The position numbers and the translations under genes were made by a program. From Falsiroseomonas sp038250135 (GTDB lineage Bacteria > Pseudomonadota > Alphaproteobacteria > Acetobacterales > Acetobacteraceae), in NCBI GenBank assembly GCA_038250135.1, contig JBBSCP010000027.1, forward strand, positions 1-21,229: a stretch of 21,229 nucleotides of DNA. Direction: 5' to 3'. Positions 7,309 to 15,527 of this stretch are shown here, piece after piece. Every line of letters starts with the position of its first letter. Positions within the stretch are counted from its first letter, which is position 1. Under the pieces are notes generated by a model. It saw only the letters and a list, made by a program, of their open reading frames with translations, was not told where the DNA came from and ran no database searches.

Positions 7309-7978
7309 AGCTCCCGCCGCCCCCGGCATGCGCGGCTTTGTCGATGGGCTGACCGGCGCGCTGATCGACGGCTGGGCCTTCGAGCCCGCGCATCCGACCG
7401 AACGCGTGGTGGTGGAACTGCGACTGGAAGGCGAGATATTGGCCACCACCGTCGCTGACCGCCACCGCGCCGATCTGATGCGCGCGGGCATCGGCGATGC
7501 CTTCCACGGCTTCCGCTTCCCGCTCAAGCCTGGCTGGGCCGAGCGCCGCACCGACCTCATCGCGGTGGCACGCGGCGTCGAGGGCGGGGAGGCGCCGCTG
7601 CCGCTGTTCCAGCGCGGTGGCGCGCCGGCCACCACCGCCAGCCCGCAGATGGTCAAGGCGATCGAGCGCCTGGTCGCTGGACAGCGGGAGCTGGAGACGC
7701 GGCTGGGCGAGCTCGCCGGCCAATTCGCCGCCCTGCCGGCGCCGGGCACCGAGGCACCGCCCGCTAGCGCCGTCGAGGACGCCGAACAGCGCCTTGCGGT
7801 GCTGGAAGCCTGGGTGGCACGGCTCGATGACCAGCTCGCGGTGTTGAACCAGAGCGCGGCGATGGAACGCGTCGCGCCGAAGCAGGGGATGGATACCTGG
7901 CAGGCGGTGCTGATCGCGCTGCTTTCGGTCTTTGGGCTCGGCGCGCTGGCGACCTTCGCCCTCGTGCTGGCGCTGTAG
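7292..7978 (+). CDS. Tail-anchored protein: beta-sandwich domain, coiled coil, C-terminal TM
   Basis: The start GTG 7292 is preceded by GAGG (7283-7286) at good spacing, giving 228 residues; GTG 7286 and ATG 7328 are alternatives. Residues ~13-103 form a beta-rich domain with the pattern GFVDGLTGALIDGWAFEP, RADLMRAGIGDAFHGFRF. The same style of domain occurs attached to bacterial glycosyltransferases and in the GT2 protein ending at 5773. Residues ~120-194 are Leu/Glu/Arg-rich with heptad-like spacing (RELETRLGELAGQF, then AEQRLAVLEAWVARLDDQLAVL), suggesting a coiled coil. Residues ~205-228 are one hydrophobic segment ending at the stop codon. There is no signal peptide. I infer a C-terminally anchored inner-membrane protein with a cytoplasmic head. 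It overlaps the GT4 gene and ends 4 bp before the type I ABC gene, so it may physically link glycosylation and secretion. No known function is recognised. Confidence 0.75.
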   Translation: MSAQAEAPAAPGMRGFVDGLTGALIDGWAFEPAHPTERVVVELRLEGEILATTVADRHRADLMRAGIGDAFHGFRFPLKPGWAERRTDLIAVARGVEGGEAPLPLFQRGGAPATTASPQMVKAIERLVAGQRELETRLGELAGQFAALPAPGTEAPPASAVEDAEQRLAVLEAWVARLDDQLAVLNQSAAMERVAPKQGMDTWQAVLIALLSVFGLGALATFALVLAL

Positions 7979-7982
7979 CGCG

Positions 7983-9770
7983 ATGCCAGGACACGGCCTC
8001 GCCCCCCTGCCGCCGATTCCGCCCAATGGCCGCGCCATGCCGCGCCCGGCCGCTGCGGCATCGAGACCGGCCCAGGAGGATGAGGCGGCAGCGCCGGAGC
8101 GTGACGTCATCACCGTGGTGCGCGCCGAGATGTGGCATGCGGCCAGGCTGACCCTCGCCCTCGGCCTCGTCATCAGCCTCGCCACCTTCAGCGTATTGGT
8201 GTCCAAGCTCACGCTCTGGCAACTTGTGCTGCCCACCGGCAATGGCTGGACGTTGGCGGGCCTCGCCGTGGTGTTTGGCCTCGCGGTCGCCATGCTGGTG
8301 GCACTCGACCAATTGCGGGAGCTCGGGCTGCTCGCCATCGCGCATCGCCTGGCACGGCGCCTGGCCGCGCCGCTGGTGCTGGCCGTGGCGCGGGAGCCGG
8401 GACGTTCCGACCTCGCGGCCGGGCAGGCGCTGCGGGATGTGGAGGAGCTGCGCCGCGGCTTGGCCGGGCCGCTGCTGACCTCCATCGCAGATGCGGTGCT
8501 GGTGCCGGTGATGATCCTGCTGCTGATGCTTTTCCATTGGGCCTTCGCGGTCTGGGCGCTGTTCTGCTGCCTCGTCTCGGCCATCCTGTCGCTGTCCGGG
8601 GAACGCGCCATGCGGCGCGCACTGCTGGCCTCCAACGACGCGCATGCCCGCACTTCGGGCCTCGTCGCGGATGCCATGCGCTGCGCCGAGGCGGTGGAGG
8701 CGATGGGGCTGCGTGACGCGCTGGCCCGGCGATGGGAGAAGCGCATGGATGAAAGCGCCGAGTCGCTCGCCGAGGCACATGCCACCTCGCGCTGGATCAG
8801 CGCGGCGTTGGCCACCGTGGCGGGCATCGCGAGTGGCGGCGCGCTGGTGGTGGGCACGGTGCTCGGTGCCTATGGCGTCAATGTCGGCTTCGCGATGATC
8901 CTGGCGATGATGGTGATCGGACAGATCGTCGCGCCCTTCGCGCGGCTCGGCAGCTCGGCGCATGATTGGGGCGCGGCACTCGGCGCCTGGAAGCGGCTGA
9001 ACGGGCTGCTGCGCGCCGAACGCAACCCCGAAGCCACCACCGCCTTTCCGGTACGTGAGGCGCGGCTGGTGATGGAACGCGTGACCTGGGCGCATCGCGG
9101 CGCCGCACGGCCGCTGCTGCGCGAGGTCTCGATGGTGGTCGCCCCCGGCGAGGTCGTGGCGCTGGCCGGCGCCGCGGGGTCGGGCAAGACCACGCTGTTG
9201 CGCATCGCGGTGGGCATGCTCAAGCCCGCCGCCGGTGGCTGCTTCCTCGACGGCCACGCGACCTCGCAATGGGAGCGCGAGGATTTCGCCCGCCATGTCG
9301 GCTACCTGCCGCAGGACCCCCTGCTGACCGATGGCACGGTGGCCGAGGCGATCGCGCGGCTCGGCACGCCCGATATGGCGGCGGTGATCAAGGCGGCGCG
9401 ACTGGCCGAGGCGCATAGGCTGATCGCCGCCCTGCCCGCCGGCTATTCGACCGCGATCCGTGCGGAGGGCCCGCTTTCCACCGGCCAGCGCCAGAGGGTG
9501 GCGATGGCACGCGCGTTGTATGGCGACCCGAAGCTGCTGGTGCTGGACGAGCCCGCCGCCTGGCTGGACGCCGAGGGCGAGCAGCGGCTGATCCGCACGC
9601 TGCGCCAGCTGACGACGCAGGGCGTAGGCGTGCTGCTGACCTCCCACCGCCCGGCGTTGTTGCAGGCGGCGGACCGGGTGCTGGTGCTGCGCGGCGGGCA
9701 GATCCTGGCCGCGCCGGGCCGCCCGGCACTGGCGGCCCCTAAGGCCGCCGGGCGGGAGGAGGCAGCGTGA
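7983..9770 (+). CDS. Type I secretion ABC half-transporter 1 (PrtD-like)
   Basis: The product is 595 residues from ATG 7983. The frame is open further upstream, but that part overlaps the preceding gene and looks non-native; ATG 8037 is an alternative. After a Pro/Ala-rich N-terminus comes a membrane domain with several hydrophobic segments, containing the PrtD-like stretch LRDVEELRRGLAGPLLTSIAD. The nucleotide-binding domain is complete: Walker A GAAGSGKTT (396-404, Lys402), Q-loop YLPQD, signature LSTGQ (498-502), Walker B LLVLDE with Asp522/Glu523 and H-loop His555. It is expected to power export of unfolded protein across both membranes together with the HlyD-type protein. It overlaps the next gene by 4 bp (GTGA), so the two products are probably made in equal amounts and pair. 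Confidence 0.88.
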   Translation: MPGHGLAPLPPIPPNGRAMPRPAAAASRPAQEDEAAAPERDVITVVRAEMWHAARLTLALGLVISLATFSVLVSKLTLWQLVLPTGNGWTLAGLAVVFGLAVAMLVALDQLRELGLLAIAHRLARRLAAPLVLAVAREPGRSDLAAGQALRDVEELRRGLAGPLLTSIADAVLVPVMILLLMLFHWAFAVWALFCCLVSAILSLSGERAMRRALLASNDAHARTSGLVADAMRCAEAVEAMGLRDALARRWEKRMDESAESLAEAHATSRWISAALATVAGIASGGALVVGTVLGAYGVNVGFAMILAMMVIGQIVAPFARLGSSAHDWGAALGAWKRLNGLLRAERNPEATTAFPVREARLVMERVTWAHRGAARPLLREVSMVVAPGEVVALAGAAGSGKTTLLRIAVGMLKPAAGGCFLDGHATSQWEREDFARHVGYLPQDPLLTDGTVAEAIARLGTPDMAAVIKAARLAEAHRLIAALPAGYSTAIRAEGPLSTGQRQRVAMARALYGDPKLLVLDEPAAWLDAEGEQRLIRTLRQLTTQGVGVLLTSHRPALLQAADRVLVLRGGQILAAPGRPALAAPKAAGREEAA

Positions 9771-11428
9771 TCAGCGGCGGAACCGCCGCCGAGGTCGCCA
9801 CCGCCTTCGGGCGCGCGCCGGCCTTCTCGCGCCTGCTGCTGCTGGTACTTGGCATGTCGGTGGCGCGGCAGGCCTGCCTGCTCGGCATGCCGCTGCTGAC
9901 CATGCACATCTTCGACAGCGTCGCGACCGCCAATGCGCTGGACACGCTGACGCTGCTGACGCTGGCCTTCGTCACGGCGCTGGTGATGGCCGGTGTGCTG
10001 CGCGCGGTGCGCGCGGCGCTGATGTCGGCGCTGGCGGAGAACCTCGCCCGGCGCCTGTCGATCGAAGCGCTTCAGGCGGCGGTGCGCAGCGCGCTGGCCG
10101 GCAGCCGGCGCCCCGGGCTCGCCGCGTTGCAGGATACGGCGGAGCTGCGCCGCTTCCTCGGCGGCAGCGGCATCGCCGATCTGTTCGACATGGTGGCGGT
10201 GCCGATCTGCCTGTGGGTTTTGTTCCTGCTGCACCCGGTCTATGGCGTGGTCGCGGCCGCAGCCTGCATCATGCTCGGCGTGCTCGGCGTGGTGCTGGAC
10301 CGCACCACGCGCGGCATGCTGCGCCAGGCCTCGGACCGGCAATTGCAGACCTCGGGCGAGTTGCAGGGAAGGCTTCGGCAGTCCGATCTGCTCGAAGGGC
10401 TGGGCATGCTCGGCGCCGTGGTGCGGCGCTGGGAGCCCGCCCAGGCCCGCGCGCTGGCCGGCAGCGATGCCGCGCAATCGCGGGCCCGCGCGCTGCGCGG
10501 CATCACCGAATTCGCCACCTACGGCGCGCAGGGCGTGGTGGTGCTGGTGGGCGTGATGCTGGCGCTGGGCGACCAGGCCTCACCGGGCAGCATCATCGCC
10601 GCCATGCTGCTGACCGGCACGGCGACCGGCCCGATCGCGCGCATTGTGCTGGGCTGGCGCGAATGGGCCTATTCCGCGCTGGCGTGGCGGCGTTTGCAGG
10701 AGCTCTTTGCCGCCTTCGCGCCCCCAACGCCCCACCCGCCCGCCCGCGATGCCTCGCCCGGCCTGGTGGTGGAGGGGGTGAGCTTCACCCCACCCGAGGC
10801 AACGCGCCCGGTGCTGGAGAACCTCAGCTTCGACTGCCCGCCGCGCAGCCTGACACTGGTGGTCGGGCCGAACGGGGCCGGGAAATCCTCCGCCCTGCGC
10901 GCCGCACTCGGCCTGCTGCAGACGCAGACCGGGCGCGCGCTGCTGGACGGCTTGGACACCCGCGCCGCGGACCGCGCCGCCCTCGGCCCGCGCCTGGGCT
11001 ACCTGCCGCAGGATGTGCAACTGCTGGAGGGCAGCGTGCTCGACAACATCGCCCGTTTCGGGCCGGAAGACCCCGAAGGTGCCGTCGAGGCGGCACGGGC
11101 CGCCGGCGCGCATGAGATGATCGGCCGCCTGCCGCAAGGCTATGCGACCGAGGCCGGGCCCTCCGGTGGGCTTTCCATGGGCCAGCGGCGCATGATCGGC
11201 CTGGCGCGCGCGCTTTACGGCAACCCCGCTCTGCTCGTGCTGGACGAGCCCGAGGCGGGGCTCGACGCGCAGGGGCGGGAGGCGGCGCGCACGGCCGTGC
11301 TGGCGGCGCGGGCGGGCGGTGCGGCCTGCCTCGTCGTCAGCCATGATCCGGCCCTGTGGCAGGGCCATATGGACCAGGTGCTGCGGCTCGGCCTCGGCGG
11401 CAACTTTCAGCTGGAAGCAGGGCGATGA
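9767..11428 (+). CDS. Type I secretion ABC half-transporter 2 (PrtD-like)
   Basis: GTG 9767 is supported by a strong ribosome-binding site (GGAGGAGG, 9755-9762) and gives 553 residues. The membrane domain has the PrtD-type pattern LLGMPLLTMHIFDSVATANALDTL and TAELRRFLGGSGIADLFD, followed by hydrophobic segments. The ATPase domain has Walker A GPNGAGKSS (367-375, Lys373), YLPQDVQLLEGSVLDNI, signature LSMGQ (469-473), Walker B LLVLDE with Asp493/Glu494 and H-loop His526. All catalytic residues are present, as in the preceding gene. Two non-identical PrtD-like subunits in tandem suggest a heterodimer with two active sites, whereas classic systems such as PrtD or HlyB are usually homodimers. It overlaps the next gene by 4 bp (ATGA). 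Confidence 0.88.
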   Translation: MISGGTAAEVATAFGRAPAFSRLLLLVLGMSVARQACLLGMPLLTMHIFDSVATANALDTLTLLTLAFVTALVMAGVLRAVRAALMSALAENLARRLSIEALQAAVRSALAGSRRPGLAALQDTAELRRFLGGSGIADLFDMVAVPICLWVLFLLHPVYGVVAAAACIMLGVLGVVLDRTTRGMLRQASDRQLQTSGELQGRLRQSDLLEGLGMLGAVVRRWEPAQARALAGSDAAQSRARALRGITEFATYGAQGVVVLVGVMLALGDQASPGSIIAAMLLTGTATGPIARIVLGWREWAYSALAWRRLQELFAAFAPPTPHPPARDASPGLVVEGVSFTPPEATRPVLENLSFDCPPRSLTLVVGPNGAGKSSALRAALGLLQTQTGRALLDGLDTRAADRAALGPRLGYLPQDVQLLEGSVLDNIARFGPEDPEGAVEAARAAGAHEMIGRLPQGYATEAGPSGGLSMGQRRMIGLARALYGNPALLVLDEPEAGLDAQGREAARTAVLAARAGGAACLVVSHDPALWQGHMDQVLRLGLGGNFQLEAGR

Positions 11429-12777
11429 CCACCGCACGGCTCGGCGGGCCGAAATCCATCCCGCTCTCCTTCGCCGAGGCCGAGGCGGCGGCGCAGCTGC
11501 CCTCCGTCCGGCGCATCATGCTCTCGGCCATGCTGCTGCTGTTCGTGGGCTGCGGTGGGCTGCTGTTCTGGGCGGCGATCACGCCGATCGAGCGCGCCGT
11601 GGTGGCGAGCGGGCATCTGGTGGCGGAGGGCCGGCGCAAATCCATCCTGCTGTCGGAACCAGGCATCCTGCTGCAATTGCTGGTACGCGAGGGCCAGCGT
11701 GTCGAGACCGGGGAGGTGCTGTTTCGCCTCGACCCCACCGTCGCCGAGGCTGCCGCGGCGCAGGCTCGCGCGCAGGCGCTGACGCTCGGTGCACGCCTCG
11801 CCCGGCTGCGGGCCGAGCAGGCCGACCAGCGGCAATTCAACCCGCCGGCCGGGCTGGTAACGGCGGCACAGCGCGACATCGCCCTGGCCTCGATCCTCGC
11901 GGCCGAGCGGCGGCTGTTCAGCGCGCGGTGGGAGACCTTCGACGGCAATGTCTCGGTCGCCGAGCGGCGCGTCGGCGTGGAGCGCGAGAAGCTGGTGGCG
12001 GCAACGGCGCAACGCGTGGCGGCGAACAGCCGGCTCGCCTCGCTGCGCGCCGACCTGTCGGGCCAACGCCCCCTGGCGCAACAGGGCTTCGCGCTGATGA
12101 GCCGGGTGCGGGAGCTGGAGCGGCTGGAAGCGCAGGCGATCGGTGATATCGGGCTCTACGCGGCGCAGGAGGCGCAGTTCCGCCAATCCATCGCGCAGGC
12201 GGAGCTTGAGCTCTCCACCTTCCGCCTGACGCGCGCGCAGGACATCGCGCGCGACTTGCAGGATGCGCAGCAACTGCTTGTGGAAGCCGAGCAGCGCGTG
12301 CTGGCGGCGGAGAATGTACGCGGCCGTCGGGACATCTTGGCGCCCGAGCCCGGCATCGTCACCGATATCCGCTTCGTGACACCGGGCAGCAGCATCACCG
12401 ACGGCCAGCCGGTGCTGGATCTGCTGCCGGTCGATGACCGGCTGGTCGTGGAGGCCAAGGTCTCACCCACCGATGTCGAGCAATTATCGGTCGGCAAGCG
12501 GGTCAACATCCGCCTCACCGCGCTGCGCGCGCGCACCACGCCCTTGCTGTCCGGCCACCTGACCTATGTCTCGGCCGACCAGCAGACCGATCAGCAGGGC
12601 ATGGTGTTTTTCCTCGCGCGGGCCGGGATCGATCCTGGCGAGGTACAGCGCATCCCTGGCCTCAGGCTCAATGCCGGCATGCCGACCGAGGTCTTCGTGC
12701 TCGGCGAGACGCGCAGCGCGCTCGACTATCTGACCGCGCCGATCCGTGATTCCATGCGACGTGCCCTGAGGGATTGA
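11425..12777 (+). CDS. HlyD/PrtE-family membrane fusion protein
   Basis: ATG 11425 sits in the ATGA overlap with the ABC gene and gives 450 residues. A short cytoplasmic N-terminus is followed by a single transmembrane helix (~31-54). Next comes one half of the lipoyl/barrel-sandwich domain (ERAVVASGHLVAEGRRKSILL, then GQRVETGEVLFRLDP), a long Ala/Glu/Arg-rich coiled coil (~110-300), the second lipoyl half (APEPGIVTDIRFVTPGSSITDGQPVLDLLP) and a C-terminal beta domain. This is the usual order and length for the periplasmic adaptor of type I secretion, which joins the ABC transporter to a TolC-like channel. No TolC-like gene is present here, so a channel encoded elsewhere must serve it. Confidence 0.9.
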   Translation: MTTARLGGPKSIPLSFAEAEAAAQLPSVRRIMLSAMLLLFVGCGGLLFWAAITPIERAVVASGHLVAEGRRKSILLSEPGILLQLLVREGQRVETGEVLFRLDPTVAEAAAAQARAQALTLGARLARLRAEQADQRQFNPPAGLVTAAQRDIALASILAAERRLFSARWETFDGNVSVAERRVGVEREKLVAATAQRVAANSRLASLRADLSGQRPLAQQGFALMSRVRELERLEAQAIGDIGLYAAQEAQFRQSIAQAELELSTFRLTRAQDIARDLQDAQQLLVEAEQRVLAAENVRGRRDILAPEPGIVTDIRFVTPGSSITDGQPVLDLLPVDDRLVVEAKVSPTDVEQLSVGKRVNIRLTALRARTTPLLSGHLTYVSADQQTDQQGMVFFLARAGIDPGEVQRIPGLRLNAGMPTEVFVLGETRSALDYLTAPIRDSMRRALRD

Positions 12778-12779
12778 GC

Positions 12780-13985
12780 ATGGCCGAGTTGCGTGTGGCG
12801 ATCGTGGGCGCCGGCCCCGTGGGCCTGGTGCTCGCACTGCGCCTGGCAACGCTTGGCGTGGCGAGCACGGTGCTGGAGGCCGAGGCCGACATCAGCGAGG
12901 CGCTGCGCGCCAGCACCTTCCACCCGCCCTCGCTCGATATGCTGGACAGCCTCGGCGTCGCGGCGCCACTGATCGCGCAGGGGCTGGTGACGCCCAATTG
13001 GCAGATTCGCCGGCATGAGGATGGCGCGCGCGCCTTCTTCGACCTCTCCGTGCTGCGGGACGACACCGCGCATCCCTACCGCTTGCAGGCCGAACAATGG
13101 AAGCTTTCCCGTATCATCCTGGCGAAGCTCGCCGCGGCGCATGCCGGCATGGTCAGCATCGTGTTCAACGCGCGCGTCGAGAGCGTCGCGCCGGATGCGG
13201 ATGGGGTGACGCTCACCGGCGAGGGGTTGGCGCCTTTGCGCGTGCCCTACGTCATCGGCTGCGACGGCGCGCGCAGCGTGGTGCGGCGCGCCATGGGCCT
13301 CGATTTTCCGGGCGACACCTATCCCGAGACCACCATCCTCGCCACCACGCCCTTCGCCTTCCACGAGGTTTTTGCGGGGCTGTCCAACGTCAACTACATG
13401 TGGACCGGGCACGAAGCCTTCAGCGGCACGTTTTCGCTGCTGCGGGTGCCTGGCAAATGGCGTGCGAGCCTCTACCCCGCGCCCGGAGAATCGGTCGAGG
13501 AGGCGCTGGAACCGGCGGCGATCGAGCGCAAACTCCAGGCAATCTTCCCAAAGGACACGCCCTATGAGGTGCCGGATCTGCGCCCCTATCGCGTGCATCA
13601 GCGCATCGTCGGGAATTACCGCCTCGGCCGGTTGATCCTCGCCGGCGATGCCGCGCATCTCAATAGCCCGGCCGGCGGCATGGGCATGAATGGCGGCATC
13701 CACGACGCCATGGAACTCGCCGCCACGCTGCTGCCCGTGCTGCGCGGCGAGGCCGAGGACTCGCTGCTCGATCGCTACACGCGCCGACGCCAGCCCGTGG
13801 CGAGGCAGGAAATCATGGCGCAGGCGGATCGCAATCGCACCCGCATGCGCGAGACCGATCCGGCCAAGCGCGCCAAGCTGCTCGCCGACCTTCAGGCCGT
13901 CGCCGGCGATCCGGTTCGAGCGCGAGAGCATCTGCTGCGCAGTTCCATGATCACCGGGCTGCGCGCCGCCGCGGCGGTTTCCTGA
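12780..13985 (+). CDS. Group A FAD-dependent monooxygenase
   Basis: ATG 12780 has GAGGG at 12768-12772 (7-bp spacing) and follows the HlyD stop by 2 bp; TTG 12774 is an alternative. The 401 residues carry the three FAD motifs of the PHBH/UbiH class. These are the dinucleotide-binding GxGxxG (Gly10-Gly15 in VAIVGAGPVGL), the Asp-Gly motif (IGCDGARSVVRRA, Asp162) and the GD motif (LILAGDAAHLNSPAGGMGMNG, Asp290). Enzymes of this class hydroxylate aromatic or similar rings with NAD(P)H and O2. There is no signal peptide or membrane segment. The substrate cannot be deduced. Its place at the end of a secretion operon is unusual and could mean modification of a secreted or membrane-associated product, or just read-through of an unrelated gene. 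Confidence 0.85.
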   Translation: MAELRVAIVGAGPVGLVLALRLATLGVASTVLEAEADISEALRASTFHPPSLDMLDSLGVAAPLIAQGLVTPNWQIRRHEDGARAFFDLSVLRDDTAHPYRLQAEQWKLSRIILAKLAAAHAGMVSIVFNARVESVAPDADGVTLTGEGLAPLRVPYVIGCDGARSVVRRAMGLDFPGDTYPETTILATTPFAFHEVFAGLSNVNYMWTGHEAFSGTFSLLRVPGKWRASLYPAPGESVEEALEPAAIERKLQAIFPKDTPYEVPDLRPYRVHQRIVGNYRLGRLILAGDAAHLNSPAGGMGMNGGIHDAMELAATLLPVLRGEAEDSLLDRYTRRRQPVARQEIMAQADRNRTRMRETDPAKRAKLLADLQAVAGDPVRAREHLLRSSMITGLRAAAAVS

Positions 13986-14008
13986 TCGCCAAGCACCCCT
14001 TCACTTTG

Positions 14009-14037
14009 CTGTCATAAATCTGTAAAAGCGCTGCAAC
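14009..14037 (+). promoter_or_regulatory. Pho box (PhoB site), three direct repeats
   Basis: CTGTCAT (14009-14015), AAAT, then CTGTAAA (14020-14026) matches the classical Pho box consensus CTGTCATAWAWCTGTMAY at all but its last position. A third, slightly weaker repeat CTGCAAC lies exactly 11 bp further on (14031-14037). Direct repeats at 11-bp spacing are the known PhoB binding arrangement, and the site lies ~50-80 bp before the start of ugpB. PhoB-dependent activation under phosphate limitation is the expected control. No convincing -10 box is visible; GATACC at 14046-14051 is the best weak candidate. Confidence 0.88.
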
Positions 14038-14087
14038 GTTGGCCGGATACCTGCCGGCCACCAACGATCATGGGGAGTGACAGGCCG

Positions 14088-15461
14088 ATGCTTCGCCGTA
14101 CCATCATGGCTGGCGCTTTTGCGCTGGCCGGCTTGAATGTCGCCGCGCCCGCCGCAGCGCAGGCACAAACGCCTGCCGCAGCGCCAGCGCAGACCGAAAT
14201 CACCTTCTGGCACGGTCTGACCCAGCCGCTCGGCGGGCTGCTTGAACAGATCGCCACGGATTTCAACGCGAGCCAGACGCATACGCGGGTCGTGGCGAGC
14301 TTCCGCGGCAGCTATCCCGAGACGATGGTCGCGGCCATCGCCGCCTTCCGCGCCAACCAGTCGCCGCACATTGTGCAGATGTTCGAAGTCGGCACCGGCA
14401 CCATGATGGCCGCCGGCCGGGCCATCAAGCCGCTGCACGAGCTGCTGGCCGAGACCAACACGACCATCAACTTCCAGGACTACCTGCCCGGCGTGCGCGG
14501 CTACTACAGCCTGCCGGACGGGCGCATGATGTCGATGCCGTTCAACAGCTCAACGTCCGTTGTATTCTACAACAAGGACGCGTTCCGCCGCGCCAATCTG
14601 AACCCGGATGCCTTCCCGATGACCTGGGAAGGCGTCGCGCAGGCCGCGACCGCGCTGAAGGCGGCCGGAGTCGCCTGCCCGATGACTTCCGCCTGGCCGA
14701 CCTGGACGCAGGTGGAGCAGTTCAGCGCCATCCACAACATACCCCTCGCCACGCAGGGTAACGGCTTCGATGGCCTGAACGCCGAGCTGCGCATCAACAA
14801 CCCGCTGCTGGTCAAGCACATGACCAACCTGGTGCAGTGGCAGCGCGACGGGCTGTTCCGCTACGGCGGCCGCGATGGCGCGGCGGATGCGCTGTTCCCC
14901 TCTGGCGAATGCGCCATGATCTTCGCAAGCTCCGGCCTGCGCGCGCGCATCCAGCGCGAGGCGCAGTTCGCCTGGGGTGTCGCGCAGCTGCCCTATTATG
15001 AGGGCACGACGCCGATCAACTCGATCATCGGTGGTGCAAGCTTCTGGACGATGAATCGCGGCCCTAACGCCACGCGCTCGGCGGCCGAGCTGCGCGGCGT
15101 GGCAGCCTTCTTCGCCTATATCGCGCAGCCGCAGGTGGCGGCGAAGTGGCACACCGATACGGGCTTCCTGCCGGTGACCCGCACGGCTTTCGAGCAGGTC
15201 CGCGCCAGCGGCTTCTACGCGCTGCCCGCCAATGCCGGCGCCGATATCCCGATCCAGCAGATGCTGCGCGGCGGTGGCCAGATGACCGAGAACTCGATGG
15301 GCATCCGCCTCGGCGGCTTCGTCGAGATCCGCACCATCATCCAGGAGGAGCTTGAGCGCGCCTTCCAGGGCCAGCAGACTGCCGAGCAGGCGATGAACAA
15401 CGCCGTGACGCGCGGCAACGTCGTGCTGCGCAACTTCGAGCGGCAGAACCGCGGCGGCTAA
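14088..15461 (+). CDS. ugpB: sn-glycerol-3-phosphate ABC transporter, periplasmic binding protein
   Basis: The product is 457 residues from ATG 14088, with GGGGAG at 14072-14077 upstream; ATG 14070 is an alternative. Residues 1-24 are a Sec signal peptide (MLRRTIMAGAFALAGLNVAA, cleavage near PAAA-QA). The mature part reads TEITFWHGLTQPLGGLLEQIATDFN, FRGSYPETMVAAIAAFRA, HIVQMFEVGTGTMMAAGRAIKP and SMPFNSSTSVVFYNKDAF. This is a close match in order and wording to UgpB of enterobacteria and rhizobia. It captures glycerol-3-phosphate (and possibly glycerophosphodiesters) in the periplasm and delivers it to UgpAE. Control by the Pho box just upstream is expected. A terminator follows the gene, so ugpB transcripts should outnumber those of the rest of the operon. 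Confidence 0.93.
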   Translation: MLRRTIMAGAFALAGLNVAAPAAAQAQTPAAAPAQTEITFWHGLTQPLGGLLEQIATDFNASQTHTRVVASFRGSYPETMVAAIAAFRANQSPHIVQMFEVGTGTMMAAGRAIKPLHELLAETNTTINFQDYLPGVRGYYSLPDGRMMSMPFNSSTSVVFYNKDAFRRANLNPDAFPMTWEGVAQAATALKAAGVACPMTSAWPTWTQVEQFSAIHNIPLATQGNGFDGLNAELRINNPLLVKHMTNLVQWQRDGLFRYGGRDGAADALFPSGECAMIFASSGLRARIQREAQFAWGVAQLPYYEGTTPINSIIGGASFWTMNRGPNATRSAAELRGVAAFFAYIAQPQVAAKWHTDTGFLPVTRTAFEQVRASGFYALPANAGADIPIQQMLRGGGQMTENSMGIRLGGFVEIRTIIQEELERAFQGQQTAEQAMNNAVTRGNVVLRNFERQNRGG

Positions 15462-15480
15462 AACGTCGCGAGCCATCACG

Positions 15481-15510
15481 GGGGGCGGGCCTGGTGCCCG
15501 CCCCCTTTTT
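15481..15510 (+). terminator. Intrinsic terminator between ugpB and ugpA
   Basis: A perfect 10-bp GC stem, GGGGGCGGGC (15481-15490) with GCCCGCCCCC (15496-15505), encloses a CTGGT loop and is followed by five T residues (15506-15510). This is a textbook Rho-independent terminator. Because the ugp genes continue 18 bp downstream, it probably acts as a partial terminator that lowers expression of ugpA-ugpE-ugpC relative to ugpB. Confidence 0.9.
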
Positions 15511-15527
15511 GCCTTCGAAGGGGGATA

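Noticed and set aside
7764..9647. Long minus-strand open frame opposite the first ABC gene
   Set aside because: The + strand frame contains all ABC transporter motifs; the minus frame has no domain and biased composition.
12780..13985. Assigning the FAD monooxygenase to ubiquinone synthesis (UbiH-like)
   Set aside because: The FAD motifs are general for group A enzymes; no ubi neighbours or family-specific signature supports that role.
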